NCBI GenBank assembly: GCA_027886185.1
Contig: WOAB01000583.1
Location: 2,480,001-2,544,000, forward strand
Source: Rheum nobile
Taxonomy: Eukaryota; Streptophyta; Magnoliopsida; Caryophyllales; Polygonaceae
Direction: 5' to 3'
Length of the DNA stretch: 64,000 nt
The notes beneath the pieces were generated by a model. That model worked only from the letters and a program-made list of their open reading frames with translations. It was not told the DNA's origin and did no database searches. Both the position numbers and the translations under genes were made by a program. Of this stretch, positions 1-12,427 are shown in pieces; the stretch's first letter is position 1; every line of letters begins with the position of its first letter.

Positions 1-368
1 AATACATGGACAAAGATGGTAGATGAATGTTGTTAGGATTGGTATTTCATGTTAAGATCCATTGAAAATAAAAAAAGTAGTATAATTTGCAATACCAATA
101 ATCTAAACAAACATGTTGTGAAACATAATCTATGTTATACCGTAAAAAAATGCAATAGTTAATTAACCGAAAACAAATATGCAATAACTAAATTCTGCAA
201 CAATTCACTAAATACTTAAAGCAATCACTCAAACCAAAAAAAATGTAATAGTCACTTAATGCAATGAAAACAATAACTCATACTTTAAACAATTGAATAA
301 CATAAATCCTTAATAAAAAATGTAATAGTCACGTAATAGTCACTCAAGCTTTTCCTTCTTCACTTTCT
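1..368. other. A+T-rich non-coding sequence
   Basis: No reading frame, RNA gene or element end is visible. The stretch is rich in short poly-A runs and lies just downstream, on the minus strand, of the stop codon of the RPA70-like pseudogene. It may hold that gene's 3' untranslated region, which is inference. Confidence 0.5.
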
Positions 369-472
369 TCAATGTAAGTTATCCCCATGATTTGTTATAG
401 GATAATCATCAACTTTAATACTCTCCTCTTCTTCCGATTTAGCACTCTCTTCATCTTCATCGATGTTTATAT

Positions 473-3400
473 TGTAACACCCCGGGCCAGAGGTGCTACA
501 GTGCCATAGTCCCGAAGGACTATAAGGCGGGTGAAATAAAAATTTGCAAAACATAATCCATACATAATATATACCAAAAGCAGCACAGCGGAAAAACCTG
601 TAAAACCTGTCCAAAGTTGAAACCATAATCAACTTAACATACAGAAATTACAACTATTTACAAACCAAAACCAACAACCCAAAAACCAAAACCAATACAA
701 CAAGTTCGACCACTTCAAGGTTCAAAACCAAAACGACACACACAACCAAGTCAAAGTCCAAACCAAAAGAGTAAAGCCTTCGACTCCAAACCGACGGTGA
801 TCAGGATCCTCCTTGCTAGCGCTAAATCTGCAAAGCCTGATTGACTGGGGGACCCGATACCCCAGCCAACCATGGCACGTAAACCGAGGTTGGTCAGTCT
901 TTTGAAAGACTATGGCAAGATTCCTCAAGCCAAAACAGTTCAAAACACATACATATATCATCAATCAACTCACAACAACGACAACACGCCACACAGTATA
1001 TAATATCATAACTATACTTAATCATATCAACCAACCAATGCCAACCACACGTCAAAACATATACACACTATCACATACCATTCATTACACATCCTTATCC
1101 AACTCTTCACTATACTAACCTCAATCAATCCATCCTCAAACTCATCACAAGCATAAACGAATAAACGATCCAATCCAACTTCACTGACACGTCCAATCCA
1201 TCCTTCTCTCTATTACTAATACCTCAATCAACAACTCTATGCACATATACATCTCTTACTACTGACTTACAACCAAAGCTAACCAATAAGACTGAACTCA
1301 CTACTGCACTACACAACAAATTCAATTAACCTGCACATCCACAAACACATAAGCATCAACGAGATAATCATCACATATAAACATAAAGAAAATAACGACC
1401 CAGGCCAGCCACCCTTCTGGTGCCGCCTATTCATTAACATGGACTGTAACTCATACACTCAAATTCAACCCTTGTTGGCCCACACCCTCAAGATGGGAAA
1501 CCAACCTCCACACTTAATCAACATAACCATCTTCCTGCAACTAGTTACCACCAACAATCATACCAACAGAGATTCATATCACAACTAACTACAATAACCC
1601 ACATTTGACAACAAGTCAAACTAGCCAACAATCAATATCTAACATAAAACCAAACTAAACACACAGTCAATATTTACCAACACAACCACTAAATCAAACG
1701 ACAACAATCATCATCACGAAACCACTTTAATCAGGTACGCAACCAACATCCAATACAAAACCACTTAATCAGGTATGCAACCAACATTCAATACATAATC
1801 AACACACAACCGCCAACCCTCCAATCCAACCTCCGTCTCCACCACCACATCACCGGGTGAGACAATCCACAATACCTCCGTCTACACCACCACATCACCG
1901 GGTGAGACAATTCACAATACCTCCGTCTACACCACCACATCACCGGGTGAGACAATCAACACACACAACCACCAACACCTCCAACCCAACCTCCGTCTCT
2001 ACCACCATATCACCGGGTGAGACAATCAACACACACTTTCCGGATGGGACTTTCACCATCCAACCCTTGGCCCTTAACGACGTAGGCGTGCACCCTACGC
2101 GGTTTGGTGAGACTATTATCACCTGACCCTTCGACCTTCTGGGGTTCATACCCATCGAGGCCCTCACATATAAGGACTTTCACCATTCGCCTCCTGACCA
2201 TCGGGGTTCACACCCACCGAGGCCCTCACATATAAGGAATTTCACCATTCAACAACATTCCACCACCACACCGATACCAATCAAATAAAATCATATACGA
2301 CAATCAATCAAATATCACATACGGCAAGGACTAACACATATTCACATACACACACAATCCAACACACACACTCACACATTCAATCCAACACGCACATACG
2401 ATCCACACACACACACCTTCAAGACAACACACACACACACACACAAGTGTCAACAAACACTATCAACAACAATCAATCACATTTAGTCACAACTGACTAC
2501 CACGTCCACATTTATTCAACACGATACGAGACAAAATACTAACACACGCACACACACCCATTTTCAACCAAGTATCTATATAGTCAATTAATCCAATTTA
2601 AATCGCTCACGAAATGATAAAATTAATTATGAAACACTAGGCATAAATCAATTTATAAAAATTATATAAAGTTAGCAAGAATCCTCTTGCCTCAAGTCGA
2701 ACCGCAACGACCCCAGAGGTCTCCAAACCACTCGAACGAACCTGCGAAATCGATCCGAGCAAAACCCTGGCGTTAATTAACTCATCCAATTCAATACTAA
2801 CAAACCCCCAATTTCCTTATCAACAACCCTTAATTAATTAGGCAAATCACACCCCAAAATCCACCCAATTCAGTCCAAAATTCAGCAAACAAATCAACCC
2901 CATTTCAGTCCAATATTCAACCACGCACATCAGCCAAAACGGCCCCAAAATTCAGCAAAGAAATTCAGTCTCCACAGGACAACAACAACAACCAGCCACA
3001 AATTAAATCAACAACACAAACCAACCTTTACCTCTACGTTGAACACACAGTCGCCACCGGAAAGGGCTCCTCGTCGTCGGAACCACAGCGGGACACGAGC
3101 AGCAGAACGAACAACGACGGCAGCAGCACCTCGGACAGCAGCTCGTTGGTGGCCACAACTCAGCCCCGGAAACACCACCTCTCGCCATCGGAAAGCTGCA
3201 GCACGACGGCCTGCAGAACCACAACAGCGAGCTACAGCACGGACAGCAGAAGAAGTTTGGCTCGCCGGAGAAGAGCAGCCGCGCGGTCCAAGATGGCTCG
3301 CCGGAGGGGAAGCGACTCGGCTGGGCACGGAGACGGTCGGATTCGAGAGGAGATGGCTGGGCACCGGTGAATCGATCGGGAGAGAGACAACCGAGAATGA

Positions 3401-3504
3401 GGGAGTTAGGGATTTAATCCCCAAATTTTCCATTTTTCCCCCTTTTAACAAAACCCATAATTAATTTACCAAAATGCCATTACCCACTTATTTGGGGTAT
3501 TTCA
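473..3504 (-). mobile_element. solo LTR inside the RPA70-like last exon
   Basis: On the minus strand the element begins TGAAATACCCC and ends GGGGTGTTACA. It is bounded by the 5-bp direct repeat TATAT (468-472 and 3505-3509). Its first 45 bases resemble the start of the LTRs at 44624 and 49100, which sets the orientation. No primer-binding site or internal region follows the 3' end, so this is a single LTR left by recombination. Minus-strand open frames at 3008-3451 and the reverse frames there look like chance reading of GC-rich LTR leader, because similar frames occur on both strands. Confidence 0.85.
1815..2035. repeat. 45-bp tandem repeat inside the solo LTR
   Basis: Three units containing ATCACCGGGTGAGACAAT recur every 45 bp (ends near 1860, 1905 and 1950). 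A fourth, more diverged unit ends near 2020. CACCGGGTGAGAC includes the short dyad CACC-GGGTG. A further duplication of about 65 bp with CGAGGCCCTCACATATAAGG lies at 2140-2250. Confidence 0.75.
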
Positions 3505-6159
3505 TATATAACGACGCTTATGGGGGCTCGCCATTTCATTTGATGACACTTTTGATACAACATTGTTTTCTAGAGTGTACAATTCCAGGTTTTCCTATAC
3601 ATAAAAGAAATTGTCAAAACTGTATAAGTAATAAAACATAATAATGTAAAAAATTAAAAATCAGCAACACTTAGGTAACATACCTCAGATTCTATAGAGA
3701 ATTCCTCAAGTTTTGAGATTAAGCTTGAATGGTCAGTCATGTTTGTCACTGTATATGCCGAAGGTGATGGAAGACGACTAATATTGAATTGTGAAATAAG
3801 AACGCAGAATAACATTTTTTTGTTCAACAAAACGTTTAAATAATTTGGGATTGTATTGATGTCCTCGTCCTGAAAAATATAACAATATTTAAATTTAAAT
3901 GTACTAATATATATATGATATAAATAAAGAACTAAGAATGATATTTAGGGAATATAATGAACATAATTTACCTTATTTGTGGTTTCAATAATGCTTGTAA
4001 CTATTTTCTTTAAAAATTGAGAAATTTCCCTATCAAATATAGTGAATTGAGCGATACCTGTCCCGTCAATTACACTAACCTTAACACTAAATCTACATAA
4101 AAAATAGTAATTAATAACTTATCCATAAACAATATACGAAAACAAAAATGTGTACAATACCTTGGGACTGCATAGTTAACCAAGTTATCACATTTTTGCA
4201 CCAAAACTTCTCCTCTTGAACTTGCACCTTGCTTTTACAACGTTTGCAAGAGTTATAGTTCCATCCATAAGAGTCATCAATATGATCAATAGTCGCAAGA
4301 GTAATAGCTTGGAGAACCTAAAACAAATATCATATTATTATAATTAGATTACTTAAAATATAAAATTCATACAAGTTGAACAATAATTTAAAATAAATTG
4401 CAAAAGTAATTATTACAAAAATTAAACAACTATATTTATAAACTAACCATTCCACGTTCGTGAAGATGTTCGTAAAGTTCATCTAATGTTTTTCGAGCAT
4501 CCACATTTAAGAAAAGGTCGGCTTGAGAGTACGAAAGCTCACTTGCTAATTGTACACAACTTTGTACACTTTGAACCTTCTTTTTCTAAAAAATTACATA
4601 ACAAAAGTATTAGTATAGTATATATTAAACTAAATATCACAACATTATTTTAGATTTTGTTTAACTTAATACAAATAGTATTACCTTTTTTCTGAATTCA
4701 GAAATTTCACAAACACTATCATCATCGAAATAAATCCTTGTGCCATAATAACCATTTGACACATTAGGTGCATTATTCCATTTCCCTGGTTTTCCAAACT
4801 GAATTATAACAACAACGAAATTCTGAGGTGAAGTGCCAATAAATGGCCGACATAATTCTGCATAATCATCCCATAGTGTACAATTGATGACATTATTCCT
4901 GTATAAAACAATACAAATTACAATGCAGAAAAAAAAAATGTTAATTATGTAATAACAGAAAAAAAACAAATTACAATGAAAAAAACAAATTACAATGTAA
5001 TCATGTACATTATTCTGATTTCAGAAAAACAGTGAAAGACAAATTACAATACAAATTTATATATAACTACAATGCATATATATAATAAATATATTATATC
5101 AAGTACAAAAAATAACAAACTGAATCTACTTAATAAAAATACAATGCAGAAATTTAAAACATAAATACATAATTTAATTTGTATAAACAAAGTTAATTAT
5201 GTAATAACAGAAATGTAAATTGTATAGAAATTGTGAAATATCTAATAACAGAAATTTATCATCGACACAAACATATCATATAATAAATAAGCGGTGAGTG
5301 TTTTATTACCTCGTATCCATCAATTGTAGATTTATCATTTTACCATCTTTCCCGTTTCGGTTAGTAAAGGAAACAATGTTATCACCAATTCCAACCAGTT
5401 GACCAATAACATCTACACAATAATAAATATTTTGTGTAAAATAGAATAATAAAACAATATTAGTTCAACTATATTCATATATAAAATTTAAACAAATACT
5501 AACTATAAATGTATCCTTGATCCAGTGACTCGTCCAAGATTTTTTCAAATTCAACAAATTTGAATCCATGAATAGGAACATAAATAGATGAACATGACTT
5601 GATTGTTGTGTTGCGGTAAAATATAATCTTGTATTTATGATTAGCAAACTTGAAAGCTATATCATAAAGAGCAACTCCGAAGTTTGACAAAGAATATGCA
5701 CCTCCTTCCTTAATTATTGATAAATTCACCATAAATGCTTCTTTTATGACTGCATGTATTTTATCACCATGAAAGAAAAATAAATATAATATTACTTGAT
5801 ATATATAAATAATAATTAAATATAAGGCACACAATATAAACTATACCTTTTAATCCATTAAAATAAGTTCAGTTGTCCTGAATTGGGTACGATCTTCTTT
5901 CTTAGGAACTTTAAACATTCAAATTACTCGAACCTTTAATTCATAATTTCCTCGGATACCCGTAATATCCTGAATTTCTTGTACTTGTTTTGACATAGCT
6001 ACAAAACAATATAAAAAAAACAATTAAAATTTAAATAAAGCATACAATTATAATCGGACCTAAATGAACACAACTAAGGACTAATATAAACTTTGCCAGT
6101 TAAGTTTAATTTACAGTTTTTTGATTTAGGGTTCAATTTTTGGATTGCCAGTTAAGTTT

Positions 6160-6515
6160 AATTATACGTGATTATGAATGAAATAAAAAACTGAAATCAG
6201 TAATTATGATTATGAATTATGATTATGAATGAAATAAAAAAAAAACTGAGATTGCATATTATGAATGAAAGAAAAAAACTGAGATTGCATATTAAAGTTC
6301 AGTACTGAAAGAAAAAAACTGAGATCTACAGTGTACGAAACCAGTAATTATGAATGAAAGAAAAAAAATTGAGATTGCATATTAAAGTTCAGTAATGAAA
6401 TAAAAAAACTAAAATCTACAGTATACGAAACCAGTAATTATGAATGAATGATAAAAACTGAAAATGCATATTAAAGTTCAGTACTGAAAGAAAAAAAAAA
6501 TATGCAGTATACGTA
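6160..6515. repeat. A-rich imperfect tandem repeats upstream of the RPA70-like gene
   Basis: Units with GAAAGAAAAAAACTGAGAT, ATTGCATATTAAAGTTCAGT and GAAACCAGTAATTATGAATG recur three to four times with a spacing of about 115-120 bp. The array lies 160-500 bp upstream of the pseudogene ATG on the minus strand, where its promoter or leader would be. The following stretch to 6708 is A+T-rich and shares sequence with 11060-11150 and 11430-11490. Confidence 0.6.
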
Positions 6516-6939
6516 CCTGATGAATGTCGAAATGCTCTCTATTTTATTCTTCAACTGTGAAAGACTCTAGTTTTATAGGTGATTGCAGATTTTATATGTG
6601 AATATTATACGTGATGATTGCATATAATTCAGATTGCAGAATATTTTAGATTCTCAAATCAATACAATGGCAAGTCATTAATATTTTAGAAGCTCAAATT
6701 AGATATAACTAGAAGGCGTAGCCCGTGCTTCGCACGGGTCAATGGCAAATGTTCATTTATGTATATATGAAGTTGTAAGCGTACATATCAAGTAGTAACA
6801 CATTTGATTATGTGTGTGTTTTTTGTATTTGTTATGAATCTTTGGAATTCATTATAACTGTTTTGAGCTATGAGGAGATTTATATAAATTTATTATATAC
6901 TTTTTGTACATATATTAATGTGTGATCGTAAGTGCAACG

Positions 6940-7215
6940 TTAGAGTAGATTAGTTTGTGTATGGTTTCCTGGCACTTTGTAAGCTTTTCTGAGGCTGCAT
7001 CTATTTCCAAGTCCTATAAACATTTTTTCAATATCAACACCTACATTTTCTGGAAACAACATAGAACAATGATATGCATCTACATTAACATGTGTCAAGG
7101 TGGACCCACTGAAGGACCTATCATGGCTTACAGTTTGGAGTTGCTTTTCATCTTGATCAATATCTGATGCTGCTTCTACATCCTTTGTTGTCAAACTAGA
7201 TCAATGCCATGTGGG
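6940..7215 (-). pseudogene. unassigned exon-like segment in the Helitron
   Basis: An acidic, exon-like frame reading TTKDVEAASDIDQDEKQLQT and onwards is open on the minus strand just downstream of the filament-like fragment. I do not recognise it. It could be a later exon of the same captured gene or a fourth capture. No intact splice structure could be built. Confidence 0.3.
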
Positions 7216-7282
7216 AGACCCAATATTTCAGAAATGCTAAAAGCAAAGCAATTTCTGGCATTAGGAAATCAAGAAAGTGTAC

Positions 7283-7768
7283 CTGTCAAGCTGGATTTGC
7301 AATTCAAAGCATGTGGCCTCCATTTCTTCACAGTGTTTGGTTTTCTTTTCCAGTTCTCCTTCTAGAGATGAAAGAGTTTTCTGGGCGTCTTCAAGTTTAG
7401 CTCTGGCTGCAGAAAGCTGAGTGATAAGATCTTCATTTTCTTGTCTCTGATTTTTGTGTTGGGCCGTCAGAGGCTTTCGCTCATCAACCATGGTTGTAAG
7501 TTTCTCTTCTACTTCCTTCTTGGTAGATTCCAGTTCTCCCATCTCGTGTTTCAGTTTCCGTATCTCTTCTTTCAGTTCACTTTGAATCTGCAACAATGGT
7601 AATGCACCTTGATAGCCATTAGTAGGCGGTAAGGACAACCGAGTTGGCTCTAATTCGGATTCAGTTCTCGCCTCCTTCATGCTGGAGACGTCCTGAAGTG
7701 AGAAGCAATGGTTGATTACCCACTCAAGTGTAGAAGCCACTTCTTGTGCAAACCTCACAAACAACGTA
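7283..7768 (-). pseudogene. filament-like plant protein (FPP) exon fragment
   Basis: The minus-strand frame holds the FPP hallmark WVINHCFSLQDVSSMK, then a heptad-rich coiled coil (SELKEEIRKLKHEM, QLSAARAKLEDAQKTLSSLE) and CEEMEATCFELQIQLD. It ends at a plausible donor (GACAG|GTACAC at 7282). FPP proteins are long coiled-coil plant proteins. Only one internal exon (about 160 of many hundred residues) is present, without start or stop, so it is a gene fragment, most simply captured by the surrounding Helitron. Family assignment is confident from the NHCFSLQDVSSM motif, while which FPP paralogue is unknown. Confidence 0.8.
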
Positions 7769-7974
7769 CCCAGCTAGAGCTTCTTAATTCTTGAGCATAG
7801 GGGAATCACAAGCATACTCTTGAGGTGCCAGATTAATCACAAGCATACTTTTGTCACAGTAAAAAAATATGAAACCAGAACAAAAATTTCCAATAAAGCA
7901 AGCATAGTATAGGATTTGGATTATTGTTTTTGGAATCACGGACAGTAAAGACTATTTTTACTCATGAACTCAAC

Positions 7975-9700
7975 TTATAATAGAATAAATAATTTAGGAG
8001 AAACGAAAAATACATGTTCTAAAGCAGTAAAATCATCATTTGGCTTTTGCTGTAGGTCTGCATATTTCTTCTGGTTCATAAAATACAAGGTTGTTCTCTT
8101 ATGAGTACTCAAAATAAGAGATTGTTCTTTTTTCAAATATTCCCAATCAAAAATTGAGGGGAAAAATGAAGGTTGAGGTTTTACCTCACACTGCATCAAA
8201 TATCTTGTAACAAATCTTCTATATGCTTCCACTACACGATGTGGGACTATATAGAAAAGATTTTCCTGCAAGTAGAACACAGATAAAACAAACCGGATTA
8301 TCTAAACATTACTGCACAACAAATTTACCATTTCATTTCACACAGGACAAAGTAGAAAAGCATGAACCCACCAGCACAAAAATGACATGCATAATGATAT
8401 ATGTAAGACAAAGAATAAGCCTAATGTTTTAAGCATTTAAAATCACTTCCTTCCCCAAACTCAGTACTCAGGTGCAAACAATTGTAGTTTGTAATGACAA
8501 AAGCTAAGCATTTCATGCTATAAGTACACACAAGATACCATCCAGACAAGCTCCAAAACACCCACTAATTATCCAAAGGGAAAGCTATGCATGTCATACG
8601 AAAAGTGCACACAAGATACCATTCAGATGGGCCCCAAAAATCCACTCATCACACCAACACCCTTCAGCACAAACATATCCTCATAAAAATTCAGAGGGGA
8701 AAAAGAGAGAGATGAGAAGGTCCAATCACTATAGATTTAGAAGTCAGAGAACAAACAACTTAAAGAGTCAATACATACTTCTATGTGCTGATTTTGATAT
8801 CTCGGTTCAGGCACAGCAATAGTGGATACTCTCTCTGGAGTTGCTGAAGATGCATCTTTGACTACTGGCATAATGCCGTTATGCTGCAAAAATCTGACAG
8901 CATACCCCTGAACATCAAGTTCAATATTCTTTCCCTCATAATCCTGATCATTCATTAGAACCTTGTGAGTGACTGAAGCAAGATTAAAATACTGTAAAAT
9001 GACAATATGCCTTCCCAGCCCTCAGAACTACCACTAACTCCTCGCATCCATCTTCGAGGAAAAAAAGAAGCAATTCAAATGACTTTCTCAACAAAAAAGA
9101 AAAACTAAATATCAGATAAATGACACAAATTCAACCATATGTTGTACAAATATAATATTCAGTCTTTGGTACCATTGCAAGAAAATCATGTTTGAAAAAA
9201 GATCAAGTTCTAAGCAATACTGAGAATAGAGGGGAAAATATCTCAAAATGACATCCATTTCCATTTCTATCACAGTAGTTATTTCCATAGGTGGCTGTAT
9301 CATGTTCACAAGTTTCAAAGCCAGAATTGTTATCATATTCCCCTACAAGCAATGCAGCTGAATTCCAGAGGTCTGCCACAGCCTTCGCCAAAGTTTGAGC
9401 AACAACTTTGTATCTCCCATATCTATTTTGTTCCTCCAACCTTAATCGTGAAGCATATGCAGCCCGGTAGCATAATTGAGTTGCTGCTGTTCTCTTCCAT
9501 ACCCGTTCCTAAACAAAAATTGGTTGCTCATAAGTCAAATAACTAAAATATCAGTCTTACAATAGGAAATTTAGAAAGTTGTATCATATTATATAAATTT
9601 TGTAACTAAGTGAGCAGAGCAATCAAAGGACACAAACATAGACAAGGACAGATTCTCAAACCTGGGCGAAGTCATTAGCCATCCATGCCATTTCCTATAG
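7975..9700 (-). pseudogene. EAF1-like HSA-domain gene fragment (several exons)
   Basis: Exon-like frames in collinear order on the minus strand match the N-terminal half of plant EAF1, a NuA4 histone-acetyltransferase scaffold. They are MAWMANDFAQ (9662-9694), then ERVWKRTAATQ and RLRLEEQNRYGRYK of the HSA domain (to 9508), VQGYAVRFLQHN (about 8760-8955) and ENLFYIVPHRVVEAYRR (about 7990-8280). Splice borders are recognisable (CCCAG|GTTTG and TTTAG|GAACGG). Start, SANT region and C-terminus are missing. It lies between the DnaJ and FPP fragments on the same strand, as expected for serial capture. The EAF1 match is from memory of the family. Confidence 0.72.
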
Positions 9701-9805
9701 GACAAAATCCCAATGAGACTTACGGCGGTACTCCTTGGGCTCTGAACCAAGGCCTAACTCTTTCAATATTAATTACAATACATGCTAAACGATAAGGTAA
9801 TCACC

Positions 9806-9945
9806 TGAGGAGCAGAACCACCAAATTCATCAATCGAAGGTAGTTGAACCGAGAACGGTGTAGCTTGGAAACTATAAGGAAACGCTGGTGCCGAAGAGTC
9901 AAATTGAAGCATGTTGTGTGGTAACTGCAACATCTGTCAATAAGA
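9806..9945 (-). pseudogene. small unassigned exon, Pro/Phe-rich
   Basis: A minus-strand frame reading MLQLPHNMLQFDSSAPAFPY and continuing to IDEFGGSAPQ ends at a GTGATT donor. It sits between the DnaJ and EAF1-like fragments. The family is not recognised. It could be a separate captured exon. Confidence 0.35.
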
Positions 9946-10045
9946 AACATTGCAAACTTTCATAATCAAATTAGAACACCATAGTAATAAAGGGTAAATT
10001 TGCGGTGTTTTTTTGTGACCTAATTTGAGATTGATTTGGGAGATT

Positions 10046-10575
10046 TTACCCAGCGTCGGTGATGACATCTTTCGTGATAGTGATATTCTTGACGGCGCCG
10101 AAGCAGAGCTCCTCTAGCGTGCAATCGAGTTGTTTCTCGACCGGCAACGGCCTCCGTCTCGCCGCCGACGACTGTGAGAACACGATCGGCGTCGTTCTAC
10201 GCTTGCTCGTTGTCCTGTCAAACTCCTTAATCGACATCGTGCTCCGCTTGCTCATCGTCCTCCCAAACTCCTTAATCGGCACCGTAGCATCGCTTCGTCC
10301 GCTGCGGCCCTGGCTCATCACGTTGACTACGTCGGCGTTGTCGGCCTTTTCGTCGCCGACTTCGATCGCCGACTCGCGCTCCTCTGCATCGTCGGCGTGT
10401 GGCTCCGCCGACTTTCGGTCCTCGATAGAAAAGAAGTAGATCGCGCGAAAAAGCCTTCGTGTTCATCTTTGCTCTGCCTTCTCTCATGATTGTAATTGCT
10501 CTGGTGGAAGAATGATCTCGAGGTGCTCGGCGATTCATCGTCCTCCTGAATATCATCACATCAAAATAACTCGAA
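10046..10575 (-). pseudogene. DnaJ (DNAJB-like) gene fragment
   Basis: The frame ending KQLDCTLEELCFGAVKNI followed by ITKDVIT is the opening of the DnaJ C-terminal substrate-binding domain of type II J-proteins (compare the family pattern CTLEELY.G..K.). Upstream is a Ser/Arg-rich linker with repeated SKR and SRR elements. Another frame further upstream (10400-10575) gives the expected continuation, so there is a frameshift near 10350. No J domain or C-terminus is present. The fragment ends at the GCTGGG|TAAAAT border near 10046, where a donor GT is absent. It is a captured fragment and high in G+C compared with its surroundings. Confidence 0.7.
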
Positions 10576-12427
10576 TTCATCCTCCAATTTGATACACGAA
10601 GAACACAAATTTGATAGAATGAAGCGAAAATAAACCCTACCTTGATCTGAACAGCCTGATAAGAGCAATAATAATCATAATTGTATGCGTTTACATCATC
10701 TACATAATGGTGTACATGAAGGGTCTGCCCTCTTCAACGATCTCATAACTGCATGCTTTTGTCTATAAAGCCCTTTAGGTTCAATGTTGCTGGTCCGAGC
10801 TTTATCTGGGTTGACCCGGTCCATTCAATTACTTGTAGATGAAGGGTTAATGGGCCGTTTCAACATCTGGGCCTTGTAAGAATACCACATAAGGCCTCTT
10901 TCAGCAAATAGGTAATGTTGGGATTAAAAGTTAGCATTCATTGCACCATTAAGCTAACTTTTAAATATATATTGATTGTGATTGCATAATATTACGTGAA
11001 TATTTGATTATGCAAGTTTTATTCTGCATATAGTTAACATTGTAGAATATATGTAAAGATTTTATTATGCAGGTTTGATTCTCAAATCAATACAATGGAA
11101 AGTGATTAATATTTCAGCAGCTCAATTTGGACATAATCGTGATTCCATAAAGTTTCGTGAATATTTCCTTATGCAGGTTTTATTATGCATATAATTCCTT
11201 ATGTAGGTTTTATTATGCATATAATTCAGATTGCAGAATATATGTGAATATTTGATTATGCATGTTTGATTATGCAAGTTTTACATACCAAAAACAACAT
11301 TCTGCCTCTTTGTAGTTGTCATATAATTATGCATATTACGTGAATAATTAAACACAAAATTAATGCATCTTGTTTGGAAGTTATCAATTCAGATTGCAAG
11401 AAGCATATTAGGTGTGCCTCTAATATTATACGTGATTGCATATAATTCAGATTGCAGAATATTTTAGATTCCCAAATCAATACAATGGAACCTGATTAGG
11501 GATATTTAGAAAATCTGTAGTTTTAATTTGTGGCTATCAGAATATTTTATCATATGAAATTAGTATAAATAAATATTCACGTTTAGGGAAACTGTATCTG
11601 ATAAATATTCATGTTATCAATTATGCAAATATACTGGCATATCTTCGATTTAAGAAAAAAAATCAATGATTCGAAAATTAAGGATTGATTGACACTGTCC
11701 AAATTGCTAATATAGTGCCACGTGACAAAAACGAAATGGTGCATTTTTGGAGTGTCATGTGGCTCAGTAGGGCTTTGCATTTAGTAGTTATATATATATA
11801 GTAGATTATGACCATATAAGGTGAATTGGAAAAATTATTCACTTGCTTAATTAGAGGTTTATATAAGTGGTGTGACTGATTTGCACCTTTACCACGTATG
11901 GTGATTTGATTCGATAAAATATCGGTTTATAAATTTTGAATAATTTGTATTTGTGATTACATAAGGTGAACGGAATTGGTAATATACTCATTTTCTTAAT
12001 TAGAGGTTTCTTTAACGCTACAATTAAAGTACTTTCCGTGTTCAAAAATAGGAAAGAAAAACATATGTAAATCCCCTCAAGCTTAAACGTATCCTACCAT
12101 TCTGATTTTTTTAATGGTAACAAACAGGGTAAATCCCCTCTTACAGAGTAATGGTGCTCATCAATATGAGCCACCCAAGTTACACTCTTTACATCAACAC
12201 ACTCGCAAAAATAAGGATGATTGAAGGAAATGGATGACTAATTTGACAATGAAATACAAATAAGTTATTGGATATAAAACTAATTTATCGGAGAACTTGA
12301 AATTTACAACAATTTATGTTGTAGTCTTTACAGAAAAGAATGATATATTACATGTTCTACAAGAAGCCTCACAAATATGAAGGGAAAGATGCAGACGGGG
12401 ATGAATTCAAATAGGCTGGACAACCTG

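Larger units (their letters stand above)
369..5998 (-). pseudogene. RPA70-like single-stranded-DNA-binding protein gene, broken
   Basis: The nine exons (5853-5998, 5504-5768, 5310-5412, 4685-4898, 4448-4585, 4161-4317, 3972-4092, 3684-3869, then 3510-3594 plus 369-472) read as a plant replication protein A large-subunit homologue. The first two exons give a DUF223-type OB fold. The third and fourth give a second OB fold with DVIGQ/NVIGQ- and CTLWDDYA-type signatures. The sixth gives the C-terminal fold, with a CKRCK zinc-knuckle pattern and a later WC. The tail is acidic and Ser-rich. Family members bind ssDNA in replication and repair, and RPA70-like genes also travel inside plant Helitrons. 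Defects seen: an in-frame TGA and TAA in exon 1, no AG at the expected acceptor of exon 2 (CATGG), and a solo LTR in the last exon. Introns otherwise keep GT-AG. Non-functional as assembled. Confidence 0.85.
6709..11805 (-). mobile_element. Helitron candidate carrying fragments of three host genes
   Basis: On the minus strand the 3' end is a GC-rich hairpin (CCCGTGC-GAA-GCACGGG, 6722-6738), then 9 bases, then CTAG followed by T (6709-6712). This is the canonical Helitron terminus (hairpin + CTRR, insertion at A^T). The proposed 5' end is TCTACTATATA, preceded by A, at 11805. This TC start fits Helitrons, but it is inferred because the same 5' sequence also occurs at 12674. No Rep/helicase frame is present, so the element would be non-autonomous. 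Inside lie same-strand fragments of DnaJ, EAF1-like and filament-like protein genes. The intervals 10620-11560 and 6740-6950 are A+T-rich filler. Confidence 0.65.

Noticed and set aside
369..632. Open minus-strand frame of 87 codons as a stand-alone gene
   Set aside because: Its first part is LTR sequence and its second part is the tail of the RPA70-like exon. The frame is a by-product of the insertion.
3008..3464. GC-rich open frames on both strands (up to 147 codons)
   Set aside because: They overlap each other on opposite strands inside the solo LTR leader, with Arg/Ser/Ala-rich composition and no domain.
10059..10439. Plus-strand frame of 126 codons
   Set aside because: It is the reverse of the DnaJ fragment, which has the recognisable domain on the minus strand.
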